Shown here piece after piece: positions 1 through 7,048 of a stretch of DNA of 13,065 nucleotides (position 1 is its first letter; every line of letters begins with the position of its first letter). The stretch is from an uncultured Eubacteriales bacterium (GTDB lineage Bacteria > Bacillota > Clostridia > Peptostreptococcales > Anaerovoracaceae). The stretch lies in NCBI GenBank assembly GCA_900551415.1, contig URWB01000067.1, forward strand, positions 1 to 13,065, given 5' to 3'. The notes under the pieces were generated by a model, which worked only from the letters and a program-made list of their open reading frames with translations, was not told where the DNA came from and did not search any database. The position numbers and the translations under genes were made by a program.

Positions 1-83
1 GGTAATCCCCGTCTAAGAATAATCTGCTTATAGAACATCGTAATTGCATTGGAAGTATGCGTTCTTTTATCTTTTGGTTCAGA
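1..83. other. Sequence downstream of trpS, no supported gene
   Basis: This is the edge of the window, past the trpS stop codon in the direction of transcription. I see no hairpin with a T-run that would end the trpS transcript. On the minus strand an ATG at 36-38 opens a frame (MFYKQIILRRGL) that runs off the left edge. It has no recognisable ribosome binding site, so it is only a possible start of the next gene. Confidence 0.3.
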
Positions 84-1103
84 TCAATATCCGGTTCCCA
101 GTCCGAAGTATGCTCTGACGCGCTGCATGGTCTTTTGCGCGATGGCGTCGGCTTTTTCCGCGCCATCGTTTAAGATGGTCAGCAGCTCCTCGGAATTACG
201 GATGGCTTCGTATCTTTCTTTGATCGGCGCAAGCGACTCTACGGTCACTTCCACCAGATCTTTTTTGAAGTCGCCGTAGCCCCTGCCCTCGTACATGGTT
301 TCCAGTTCGGCAACGGACTTGCCGGCGAGCACACTGTAAATGTTCAGCAGATTGCTGACGCCCGGCTTGTTTTCTGCGTCGAATTTGACTACGCCGTCGG
401 AGTCGGTCGTCGCCTTCATAATCGACTTTTTAATCTTGGACGGTTCATCGAGCAGGGAAATGCGGGAGTGTACGTTCTCTGCGCTCTTGCTCATCTTTTT
501 GGTCGGATCATCCAGCGCCATGATGCGCGCGCCCTCTTTGAGGAATCTGCCGTCCGGTACGATGAACACATTGCCCTTGCCGTCCACGCCCTTCGTCTTT
601 TTATCGCCGTATTTATTATTGACGCGAATCGCCAGGTCGCGCGTCAGTTCGATATGCTGCTTCTGGTCATTGCCGACCGGAACGATATCCGTATCGTACA
701 GGAGAATATCCGCCGCCATCAAAACCGGATAAGTCAAAAGTCCCGCGCCGACAGATTCCTTGCCCTGACTCTTTGCCTTGAACTGCGTCATGCGGAACAG
801 CTCACCTGTGTTAGCGCAGCAGTTCAAAATCCATCCAAGCTCCGCGTGTCCCGGCACCTGTGACTGCACGAAGACGATGGATTTTTTCGGATCGATGCCG
901 ACAGCCAAGTAGAGCGCCGCGACGTCCAAAATGTGCTCCTTGAGCATCTTCGGATCCTGCGGTACGGTGATCGCATGTTCATCTACGATGCAGTAGATGC
1001 ATTCGTGATCCTCCTGCAGCTCCACGAATTGCTTGAGCGCCCCAAGATAGTTTCCTAAATGGATATTTCCGGTAGGCTGTACGCCTGAAAAAACTCTTTT
1101 CAT
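84..1103 (-). CDS. trpS: Tryptophanyl-tRNA synthetase (TrpRS)
   Basis: This class Ic aminoacyl-tRNA synthetase charges tRNA-Trp with tryptophan using ATP in the cytoplasm. The 339 residues match the usual bacterial TrpRS length. The N-terminus holds the HIGH-type ATP site as PTGNIHLGN (residues 10-18). The KMSKS loop is at residues 203-207 and is followed by AENVHSR. The middle contains the tryptophan-pocket region with DILLYDTDIVPVGNDQKQH (about 132-150), typical of the family. The ATG start is preceded by a good Shine-Dalgarno (GGGAAGGGAA). It lies 53 bp after the sigma factor gene, with no T-box leader and no terminator in that gap. It is therefore probably read through from the gyrase/sigma operon and is not controlled by its own tryptophan-responsive leader. 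No key residue appears to be missing. Confidence 0.97.
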   Translation of the reverse strand: MKRVFSGVQPTGNIHLGNYLGALKQFVELQEDHECIYCIVDEHAITVPQDPKMLKEHILDVAALYLAVGIDPKKSIVFVQSQVPGHAELGWILNCCANTGELFRMTQFKAKSQGKESVGAGLLTYPVLMAADILLYDTDIVPVGNDQKQHIELTRDLAIRVNNKYGDKKTKGVDGKGNVFIVPDGRFLKEGARIMALDDPTKKMSKSAENVHSRISLLDEPSKIKKSIMKATTDSDGVVKFDAENKPGVSNLLNIYSVLAGKSVAELETMYEGRGYGDFKKDLVEVTVESLAPIKERYEAIRNSEELLTILNDGAEKADAIAQKTMQRVRAYFGLGTGY

Positions 1104-1156
1104 TTATTCTCATTCCCTTCCCATCGGTTTCGGCGCCGCGACGCCCCTGCGATGTA

Positions 1157-1906
1157 TTAATGTCTGTTTAATTCTTTTTTAAAGGCCTCGATGATGGCTC
1201 TTTCCGAACGGGAAACGGTCATCTGCGAAATACCGAGTTCTTTCGCGATCTGCGATTGTGATTTGTTATGTAAAAACCGTTCTCGGAAGATAAAACGATA
1301 AGTGTCGCTGAAACCCGACAGCACGTGGTCGATAATCTCGCCGAGTTCCACGCGTTCGTAACCGGAATCCTCAAAGCCGATATAGCGCTCCAGCGCATTC
1401 GCTTCAGCTTCTTCATCCGAAGACGCGCCCATGCCGTCCAGAGAATAGGTTCCGTAGGCCTTAGCGCTCTCCATCGCCTGCATGATCTGCTCATGTGTAA
1501 AGCCGGTTTCCTTCGAGATTTCCTCTACATCCGGCGCGCGGCCAAGCTGCGTGGTCAGGCGCTCTTTGGCTTCCTGCACCTTACCCGCCGTTTCCTTAAG
1601 GCGACGCGGCACCTTCAGGCTCCACTCCTTGTCGCGAAAATACTTTTTAATTTCTCCGAGGATGGTCGGTGTCGCGAAGCTGCGGAATTCAAAGCCTTTG
1701 TCCGGATCAAATCTTTCGACAGCCGAAACCAGAGCAATGGCGCCGACCTGATACAGATCATCATAATCCACGCCCTTGCCCAGATATTTTCGGATCAGAA
1801 TATCCACAATATACAGATTCTCTTCCACCAGCTTATTGCGAAGCTCAATGGTAGGATGCGCTTTGTATTCTCTAAATTCTTCGCTTATTTTCGTTTGTTG
1901 CGTCAT
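1157..1906 (-). CDS. SigB/SigF/SigG-type alternative sigma factor
   Basis: This sigma-70 family protein of group 3 (the SigB/SigF/SigG clade) directs RNA polymerase to a stress or developmental promoter set. Its 249 residues hold region 2 (about 30-100), with DLYQVGAIALVSAVERFDP and the helices FRSFATPTILGEIKKYFRD that bind -10 DNA. Region 3 follows at about 105-160. Region 4 (about 190-247) has the helix-turn-helix SQSQIAKELGISQMTVSR, which reads the -35 element. The start ATG overlaps the stop of the preceding anti-sigma gene by 4 bp (ATGA) and has only a weak A-rich Shine-Dalgarno, so translation is probably coupled. That pairing resembles rsbW-sigB and spoIIAB-sigF, but no anti-anti-sigma gene is present. 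The family is clear. Whether it acts as a general stress SigB or a sporulation sigma cannot be settled from sequence; the lack of spoIIAA favours a stress role. A matching promoter is seen at 12890-12916. Confidence 0.92.
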   Translation of the reverse strand: MTQQTKISEEFREYKAHPTIELRNKLVEENLYIVDILIRKYLGKGVDYDDLYQVGAIALVSAVERFDPDKGFEFRSFATPTILGEIKKYFRDKEWSLKVPRRLKETAGKVQEAKERLTTQLGRAPDVEEISKETGFTHEQIMQAMESAKAYGTYSLDGMGASSDEEAEANALERYIGFEDSGYERVELGEIIDHVLSGFSDTYRFIFRERFLHNKSQSQIAKELGISQMTVSRSERAIIEAFKKELNRH

Positions 1907-2310
1907 TTTTTCTTTTTTACCATTCGAATGGTTTTTTTACCTTCCGGATTTTCAATCAGCTCCGCGCTTGTCATCAGTGTTCGAATGACAAAGACGCCGA
2001 TATCGCCTTCATTCGGACAATCCATGCATTTCATGGTGACAAGGCTCTTGTTAAATTCTTCTTTGCCGGTATCGGTGATGGAGATCGTGAGCTCCTCCTC
2101 GCCTACAATGCATTCTAGCGTGTACTCTCCGGCCACGCCGTCCTTGCCATGGCAGCAGATTGCCTTGCAGGCCTCCTGCACTGAGGTTTTGATGTCCTCG
2201 ATCTCTTCAAAATTAAATCCGGCAGTATCCGCGATCGACCCAAGCGCCAGTCTGACCATCGTCAGATATTCGGGTTTTCCGGGGATAATAAATTTGATTG
2301 TATCTGCCAT
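1903..2310 (-). CDS. RsbW/SpoIIAB-like anti-sigma factor with degenerate ATP site
   Basis: This 135-residue protein has the HATPase_c_2 (Bergerat/GHKL) fold layout of anti-sigma factors and sits directly upstream of the sigma factor, so it probably binds and silences that sigma. The N-box region reads QEACKAICCHG (residues 45-55). Glu46 is kept, but the metal-binding Asn expected at position 50 (ExxxN) is Ala. The next motif, ITDTGKE (78-84), is a weak DxGxG box. The C-terminal PNEGDIGVFVIRTLM (99-113) matches the G2-box and helix of RsbW. Six Cys are present (48, 52, 53, 67, 95, 98), including a CMDC pair. The ATG has a strong Shine-Dalgarno (GGGAGG), 48 bp after gyrA with no terminator. RsbW and SpoIIAB proteins normally phosphorylate RsbV/SpoIIAA partners. 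None is encoded here, and the missing Asn suggests weak or absent kinase activity (inference). Confidence 0.85.
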   Translation of the reverse strand: MADTIKFIIPGKPEYLTMVRLALGSIADTAGFNFEEIEDIKTSVQEACKAICCHGKDGVAGEYTLECIVGEEELTISITDTGKEEFNKSLVTMKCMDCPNEGDIGVFVIRTLMTSAELIENPEGKKTIRMVKKKK

Positions 2311-2358
2311 CTTTTTAGGACCTCCCTTTTATGTCACTCCTATATTTTGCCGCGAAAA

Positions 2359-4875
2359 TCAAAGCTTCATCTGCTCCTGATCTTCTCCGGACTCCTTCTC
2401 TTTGGCAGCGGCCTGCTTCTTCTCGCCGCTCTCTCCGTCCAGCTCATCCTCCTTGATAACCTTCGCGAGCGCGATAATGTTGGCATCCTCTCCGACATTC
2501 ATCATCTTCACGCCCTGTGTCGCGCGGCCGAGCTTGGAGATTTCTTTCGCCGCCATGCGGATGATGATGCCGTCGGAATTGATCAAAAGGATATCGTCAT
2601 CCTCATCTACCGCCATCGCGCCGACCAGTTCGCCGGTCTTTTTGAACTTCGCCTTATCGTAGGTCAAAAGGCCCTTACCGCCTCTGACTTGAATCTTGTA
2701 ATCCTCAACCTTGGTCCGTTTGCCGAAGCCCTTTTGGGTAACGACCAAAAGCTCCTGTCCCGGCTCCACAAGCTCCATCGCGACAACTTCATCATCCGCA
2801 TCGAGCTTGATGGCTCTCACACCACCGGCGATCCTGCCCATCGGACGTACATCGTCCTCCGAGAAGCAGATGCACTTGCCCTGCTTGGTCACAATGATGA
2901 CGTTATTGGTGCCGGATGTCTGCTTAATGCCGATCAGTTCATCGCCGTCCTTGAGGTTCATCGCGATCAGACCGGTCTTGCGGTTCGTGTCAAACTGCGA
3001 AAGCGCAGTCTTTTTGATCGTGCCCTGCTTCGTGACCGCGATCAGATACTTATCCTCCGCGAATTCCTGAATCGGAATCACTGCGGTGATGCGCTCTCTC
3101 TGCATCAGATTGAGGAAGTTGACCGCAGGCGTTCCCTTTGCGGTTCTGGTCGCTTCCGGTATCTCGTACGCTTTGATCTTGTGTGCCTTGCCGGTATTGG
3201 TAAAGAACATCAGATAATCGTGCGTCGAGGTCATGATCATGTTCTTGACAAAATCGTTTTCGCGGGTCGTGATGCCGGTTACGCCCTTGCCGCCGCGCTT
3301 CTGCGACTTATAGGTATCGACCGGAACACGCTTGATATATCCAAGGTGTGTAAGCGTAATGCAGACGTTTTCTTCTTCAATCAGATCTTCCTCGTCGATT
3401 TCGCTCTCCGCGCGCTTGATCTTGGTTCTGCGCTTATCGCCCCATTTTTCTTTGATTTCGGTCAGCTCATCCTTGACCACGCCCATCAGCTTATGTTCAT
3501 CGACAAGCAGCTCGTTGTAGTAAGCGATCTTCTTCAAGAGATCCTGATATTCGTTTTCGATCTTCTCTTTTTCCAAGCCCTGCAGTCTTCTCAGCTGCAT
3601 ATCGAGGATCGCCTGCGCCTGGATCTCGGATAAGCCGAAGCGCTCCATCAGTTTTTCCTTGGCGTCGTTATAGCTGTTTCTGATGATATGAATGATTTCA
3701 TCGATATTGTCGAGCGCGATGCGGTAGCCCTCTAAAATGTGGGCTCTGGCCTCAGCCTTCTTTTTATCGTAAATCGTTCTTCTGGTGACGACTTCCTTTT
3801 GATGCTTAAGGTATTCGTCAAGGATCTCGCGCAGGTTCAGGATGCGCGGTTTCCCGTTCACGATTGCCAGCATGATCATGGAGATCGTTTCCTGCATCTG
3901 CGTGTGTTTGTATAGTCTGTTCAGGATGATATGCGCGTTGGCATCTTTTTTGAGTTCGATGACAATGCGCATGCCCTTGCGGTTGGATTCGTCCCGGATC
4001 TCGGAGATGCCTTCAAGACGCTTCTCCTTGACCATCTCTGCCATCTTTTCGATCAGTCTCGCCTTGTTGACCTGATATGGAATCTCGGTAACGATGATCT
4101 GCTGTCTGCCGCGGCTCGTTTCTTCAATTTCGCTGACAGCGCGCACGATAACCTTGCCCTGTCCTGTGCGGTAAGCCTCCTTGGCAGCATTCTTGCCCAT
4201 GATCACCGCGCCGGTCGGAAAATCCGGTCCCTTAACGATGTTCGTCAGATCGTCGATCGTGCAGTCCGGCTCGTCAATGATCTTGATTGCAGCGTCTATG
4301 GTTTCCGCCAGATTATGCGGTGGGATCGAGGTTGCCATACCGACGGCGATACCGTTAGAGCCGTTAACCAGGAGATTCGGAAATCTGGACGGCAGTACCA
4401 CCGGTTCTTTTTCTTCCCCGTCGAAGTTCGGGATGAAATCGACGGTCTCTTTCTCAATATCGCGCAGCATTTGCAGCGCCAGCGGTGTCATTCTCGCCTC
4501 GGTGTAACGCATCGCCGCCGCACCGTCGCCGTCGACGGAACCGAAGTTGCCGTGTCCGTCCACCAGCGCGTGACGGATATTCCAAGGCTGTGCCAGTCTG
4601 ACCATCGCGTCGTAAATCGAGGAGTCACCGTGCGGGTGATATTTACCCATGACTTCACCAACGATACGGGCAGATTTTTTGTGCGGTTTATCCGGCGTTA
4701 CCCCCAGCTCGCTCATGCCGTAAAGAATTCTTCTGTGTACCGGCTTCAAGCCGTCGCGCACGTCCGGCAGGGCACGGCTGACGATGACGCTCATTGCGTA
4801 GTCGATATAGGATTGCTTCATTTCGTCATGAATCTCATGCTGAAGCATCTTTTGATCTTCTAATAAAGTTGTCAT
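2359..4875 (-). CDS. gyrA: DNA gyrase subunit A
   Basis: This is the A subunit of the A2B2 type II topoisomerase that adds negative supercoils. It cuts and rejoins DNA and wraps it on its C-terminal domain. The 838 residues match the family. The catalytic Tyr124 lies in AAMRYTEARM. The quinolone-determining region reads HPHGDSSIYDAM (80-91), with Ser85 and Asp89 at the positions of E. coli Ser83 and Asp87, so neither classic resistance change is present. The C-terminal pinwheel domain starts near the GyrA box, QKRGGKG at 525-531, a slight variant of QRRGGKG, and further blade repeats such as QVRGGKG follow. The tail is acidic and lysine-rich. The gene starts 17 bp after gyrB behind a perfect AAGGAGG Shine-Dalgarno, so the two are co-transcribed. 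It could be confused with ParC, but the GyrA box and the gyrB neighbour settle the call. Confidence 0.98.
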   Translation of the reverse strand: MTTLLEDQKMLQHEIHDEMKQSYIDYAMSVIVSRALPDVRDGLKPVHRRILYGMSELGVTPDKPHKKSARIVGEVMGKYHPHGDSSIYDAMVRLAQPWNIRHALVDGHGNFGSVDGDGAAAMRYTEARMTPLALQMLRDIEKETVDFIPNFDGEEKEPVVLPSRFPNLLVNGSNGIAVGMATSIPPHNLAETIDAAIKIIDEPDCTIDDLTNIVKGPDFPTGAVIMGKNAAKEAYRTGQGKVIVRAVSEIEETSRGRQQIIVTEIPYQVNKARLIEKMAEMVKEKRLEGISEIRDESNRKGMRIVIELKKDANAHIILNRLYKHTQMQETISMIMLAIVNGKPRILNLREILDEYLKHQKEVVTRRTIYDKKKAEARAHILEGYRIALDNIDEIIHIIRNSYNDAKEKLMERFGLSEIQAQAILDMQLRRLQGLEKEKIENEYQDLLKKIAYYNELLVDEHKLMGVVKDELTEIKEKWGDKRRTKIKRAESEIDEEDLIEEENVCITLTHLGYIKRVPVDTYKSQKRGGKGVTGITTRENDFVKNMIMTSTHDYLMFFTNTGKAHKIKAYEIPEATRTAKGTPAVNFLNLMQRERITAVIPIQEFAEDKYLIAVTKQGTIKKTALSQFDTNRKTGLIAMNLKDGDELIGIKQTSGTNNVIIVTKQGKCICFSEDDVRPMGRIAGGVRAIKLDADDEVVAMELVEPGQELLVVTQKGFGKRTKVEDYKIQVRGGKGLLTYDKAKFKKTGELVGAMAVDEDDDILLINSDGIIIRMAAKEISKLGRATQGVKMMNVGEDANIIALAKVIKEDELDGESGEKKQAAAKEKESGEDQEQMKL

Positions 4876-4892
4876 TTTTTGCCCTCCTTCCC

Positions 4893-6812
4893 TTATGCGT
4901 CGATTGTCGCGTACTGCGCGTTGTCTTCAATAAATTTTTTGCGAGGCGGAACCTTATCGCCCATCAGTGTCGTAAATATCTCATCGGCCGCGGCGCTGTC
5001 CTCGAGCGTAATCTGCACGAGCGTTCTGTGATTGAAGTCCATGGTCGTCTCCCAAAGCTGTTCGGCGTCCATTTCACCAAGACCTTTGTAGCGCTGAATA
5101 TCCGGCTTGCCAGGCTTGTCCGCAATGTCCGTCATCAGTTTCGTCTGCTCTTCCTCACTGTAGGTATAGTAGACCTCTTTGCCTTTTTTGACCTGATACA
5201 GCGGCGGCTGCGCAGCGTAAACATAGCCTTCCTCAATCAACGGCTTCATATACCGGTAAAAGAAAGTCAAAAGCAGCGTCCGAATATGCGCGCCGTCCAC
5301 GTCGGCATCGGTCATAATGATGATCTTATGGTAGCGGAGTTTTTCGAGGTTAAAATCTTCGCCGATTCCGCAGCCGAAGGCTGTGATCATATTTTTAATT
5401 TCTTCGGAGCTTAAGATGCGGTCCAGTCTTGCTTTTTCGACATTGAGAATCTTGCCTCGCAGCGGCAGGATGGCCTGACGTTTCCGGTCCCTGCCGTCCT
5501 TGGCGGAGCCTCCCGCGGAATCACCCTCGACCAAAAAAATCTCAGACAGCGCCGGATCTTTTTCGGAGCAGTCCGCGAGCTTGCCCGGCAGTGAAAAGCT
5601 TTCGAGCGCGCCCTTTCTTCTGGTCAGATCTCTGGCCTTTCTGGCTGCCTCTCTGGCACGCGCGGCCCGAATGCATTTTTCGACGATGATCTTTGCCTGC
5701 GCCGGATTTTCTTCCAAAAATGCGGTCAGGTTCTCATTGGTTGAGGTTTCGACAAAGCCGCGAATCTCCGGATTGCCGAGCTTCGCCTTGGTCTGTCCTT
5801 CAAATTGCGGTTCCGAGAGCTTGACGGATACGATCGCGGTCAGACCTTCACGAACATCCTCGCCGCTGAGCACGTCATTCTCCTTGAGAATCTTGCTTTT
5901 CTTTCCGTAATCGTTGAACACTCTGGTCAGCGCGCTCTTAAAGCCGACGATATGCGTACCGCCGTCCGTCGTGTTGATATTGTTCGCGTAGCCTAAGATC
6001 AGCTCGCTGTAGCCGTCCGTATACTGCATGGCAATTTCGACTTCACAGGTCTCTTTGGATATCTCAAAATAAATGATATCCGGGTGCAGCGGTGTCTTGT
6101 TCTGATTTTGGAATTTGACGAATTCCTTGATGCCGCCTTCGTAATGGAAGGTCTCACTGCGCTTCTGTCCCTCGCGCTCGTCCTTGAATATGATCTTAAT
6201 GCCCTTGTTCAGGAATGCCATCTCTCTGAGGCGATGCTCGAGGGTCGCGAAGTCAAAAACTGTGGTCTCAAAGATTTCCGGATCCGGCCAAAAGGTCGTC
6301 TTGGAGCCGGTCTTTTTGGATTCGCCGATAACCTCCAGTTTGGAAACGGTCTTGCCCTTTTCGTAGCATTGTCTGTAAATCTTGCCGTTTCGCTTGATCT
6401 CGACTTCCATGTGTGTCGAAAGCGCGTTGACGACGGACGCGCCGACACCGTGCAAACCGCCGGAAACCTTGTAGCCTCCGCCGCCGAATTTGCCGCCGGC
6501 ATGCAGAACCGTATGAATAACTTCAACCGCCGGAATACCAAGCTTCGGATGCTTGTCCACCGGCATACCTCTGCCGTCATCCTCTACCATGACGGAGTTG
6601 TCCTTTTGAATCGTGACATGGATCGTTTTGCAATATCCGGCGAGCGCTTCGTCGATACTGTTGTCCACGACTTCATAGACCAGATGATGCAGACCCTTGG
6701 CACCTGTACTGCCGATGTACATGCCGGGTCTTTTGCGAACCGCTTCGAGTCCCTCAAGGACCTGTATCTGGGCCGCGTTATACTGACCGTTTGTTTTTTC
6801 TTCTAGACTCAT
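4893..6812 (-). CDS. gyrB: DNA gyrase subunit B
   Basis: This is the ATPase subunit of DNA gyrase and partner of the gyrA product encoded just downstream. The N-terminal GHKL ATPase has the N-box YEVVDNSIDEA (Glu47, Asn51), the EDDGRGMPV motif and the lid motif GGLHGVGASVVNALS. The transducer domain follows, and the TOPRIM domain begins at EGDSAGGSAKDGRDR (Glu429). The metal-binding DADVDGAHI starts at Asp502. The C-terminal RYKGLGEMDAEQLWETTM closes a standard GyrB. At 639 residues it is the short form without the large insert of enterobacterial GyrB. The start ATG follows an AGAGGA Shine-Dalgarno and a leader of about 87 nt downstream of a strong promoter. The leader holds three phased TTCGAC repeats, described separately. 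The gene heads the operon that continues through gyrA, the anti-sigma and sigma genes, and probably trpS. Confidence 0.98.
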   Translation of the reverse strand: MSLEEKTNGQYNAAQIQVLEGLEAVRKRPGMYIGSTGAKGLHHLVYEVVDNSIDEALAGYCKTIHVTIQKDNSVMVEDDGRGMPVDKHPKLGIPAVEVIHTVLHAGGKFGGGGYKVSGGLHGVGASVVNALSTHMEVEIKRNGKIYRQCYEKGKTVSKLEVIGESKKTGSKTTFWPDPEIFETTVFDFATLEHRLREMAFLNKGIKIIFKDEREGQKRSETFHYEGGIKEFVKFQNQNKTPLHPDIIYFEISKETCEVEIAMQYTDGYSELILGYANNINTTDGGTHIVGFKSALTRVFNDYGKKSKILKENDVLSGEDVREGLTAIVSVKLSEPQFEGQTKAKLGNPEIRGFVETSTNENLTAFLEENPAQAKIIVEKCIRAARAREAARKARDLTRRKGALESFSLPGKLADCSEKDPALSEIFLVEGDSAGGSAKDGRDRKRQAILPLRGKILNVEKARLDRILSSEEIKNMITAFGCGIGEDFNLEKLRYHKIIIMTDADVDGAHIRTLLLTFFYRYMKPLIEEGYVYAAQPPLYQVKKGKEVYYTYSEEEQTKLMTDIADKPGKPDIQRYKGLGEMDAEQLWETTMDFNHRTLVQITLEDSAAADEIFTTLMGDKVPPRKKFIEDNAQYATIDA

Positions 6813-6837
6813 GTTTTTTCCTCTTTTTTCTGTATTT

Positions 6838-6873
6838 TTCGACTTTGTTCGACCCTATATTTTGGGATTCGAC
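6838..6873 (-). repeat. Three helically phased TTCGAC repeats in the gyrB leader
   Basis: TTCGAC (GTCGAA on the coding strand) occurs at 6838-6843, 6848-6853 and 6868-6873. The start-to-start distances are exactly 10 and 20 bp, so all three fall on the same DNA face. They lie between the promoter -10 element and the gyrB ribosome binding site, about 26-61 nt after the expected transcription start. The exact spacing suggests a cooperative protein-binding operator rather than chance, but no known regulator with this site is recognised. It is not a LexA box (CGAAC-N4-GTTCG) or a DnaA box. Confidence 0.5.
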
Positions 6874-6905
6874 CTTCGTTTTTTTGTGAGATTTATACAG
6901 GGTAT

Positions 6906-6934
6906 AGTATAGCACCGTTAGACGAAAATTTCAA
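6906..6934 (-). promoter_or_regulatory. Sigma-A promoter of the gyrBA operon
   Basis: On the minus strand, TTGAAA (6929-6934) and TATACT (6906-6911) are separated by exactly 17 bp. Each box differs from the vegetative consensus at one position. Transcription should begin near 6899, giving a gyrB leader of about 87 nt. The -35 box starts just after the terminator of the upstream pilus operon. Confidence 0.85.
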
Positions 6935-6936
6935 TA

Positions 6937-6953
6937 CAAAAAGAGGATTTTGC
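6937..6953 (+). repeat. Left inverted-repeat copy bounding the pilus operon
   Basis: The plus strand reads CAAAAAGAGGATTTTGC. The same string, interrupted by five extra bases, occurs on the opposite strand at 12242-12263, on the far side of the four-gene pilus operon. This copy also forms the outer arm of the pilus terminator hairpin and stops 2 bp short of the gyrB -35 box. Confidence 0.55.
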
Positions 6954-7006
6954 GCAGTTTTGATAATTTATTTCGAATCATCTTAAAAAACTCGCTGAAA
7001 TCCTCT
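6937..7006 (-). terminator. Hairpin terminator of the pilus operon
   Basis: Arms at 6987-7006 and 6942-6961 pair over 9 bp (AGAGGATTT with AAATCCTCT) and then, after a 5-nt internal mismatch, over 6 bp (AGTTTT). The loop is 25 nt. Reading on the minus strand, the second arm runs directly into TTTTT (6937-6941). It lies 42 bp past the last pilus gene and 2 bp before the gyrB -35 box, so it probably insulates the gyrase promoter from pilus transcription. The long AT-rich loop makes it less than ideal. Confidence 0.6.
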
Positions 7007-7048
7007 GTTTCGCGCCTTTTATTTATTTTTTATTTTTAGATATATATC

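Noticed and set aside
1104..1156. T-box or tryptophan-responsive leader before trpS
   Set aside because: The gap is only 53 bp, with no T-box sequence and no terminator/antiterminator pair. It holds just a small GC-rich palindrome (GGCGCC) and the ribosome binding site.
2347..3633. Long open frame on the plus strand opposite gyrA (428 codons)
   Set aside because: It is the complement of a fully conserved gyrA. The translation resembles no family and there is no ribosome binding site. The same reasoning removes the other long plus-strand frames opposite gyrB, trpS and the pilus genes.
4605..4640. Quinolone-resistance substitutions in GyrA
   Set aside because: Ser85 and Asp89, equivalent to E. 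coli Ser83 and Asp87, are the susceptible-type residues.
6878..6905. Plus-strand sigma-B-like promoter (GTTTTT, 16 bp, GGGTAT) pointing antisense into the pilus operon
   Set aside because: The spacer is one base longer than usual, the -35 match is only a T-run, and the GGGTAT overlaps the reverse complement of the gyrB -10 region. No plus-strand gene follows.
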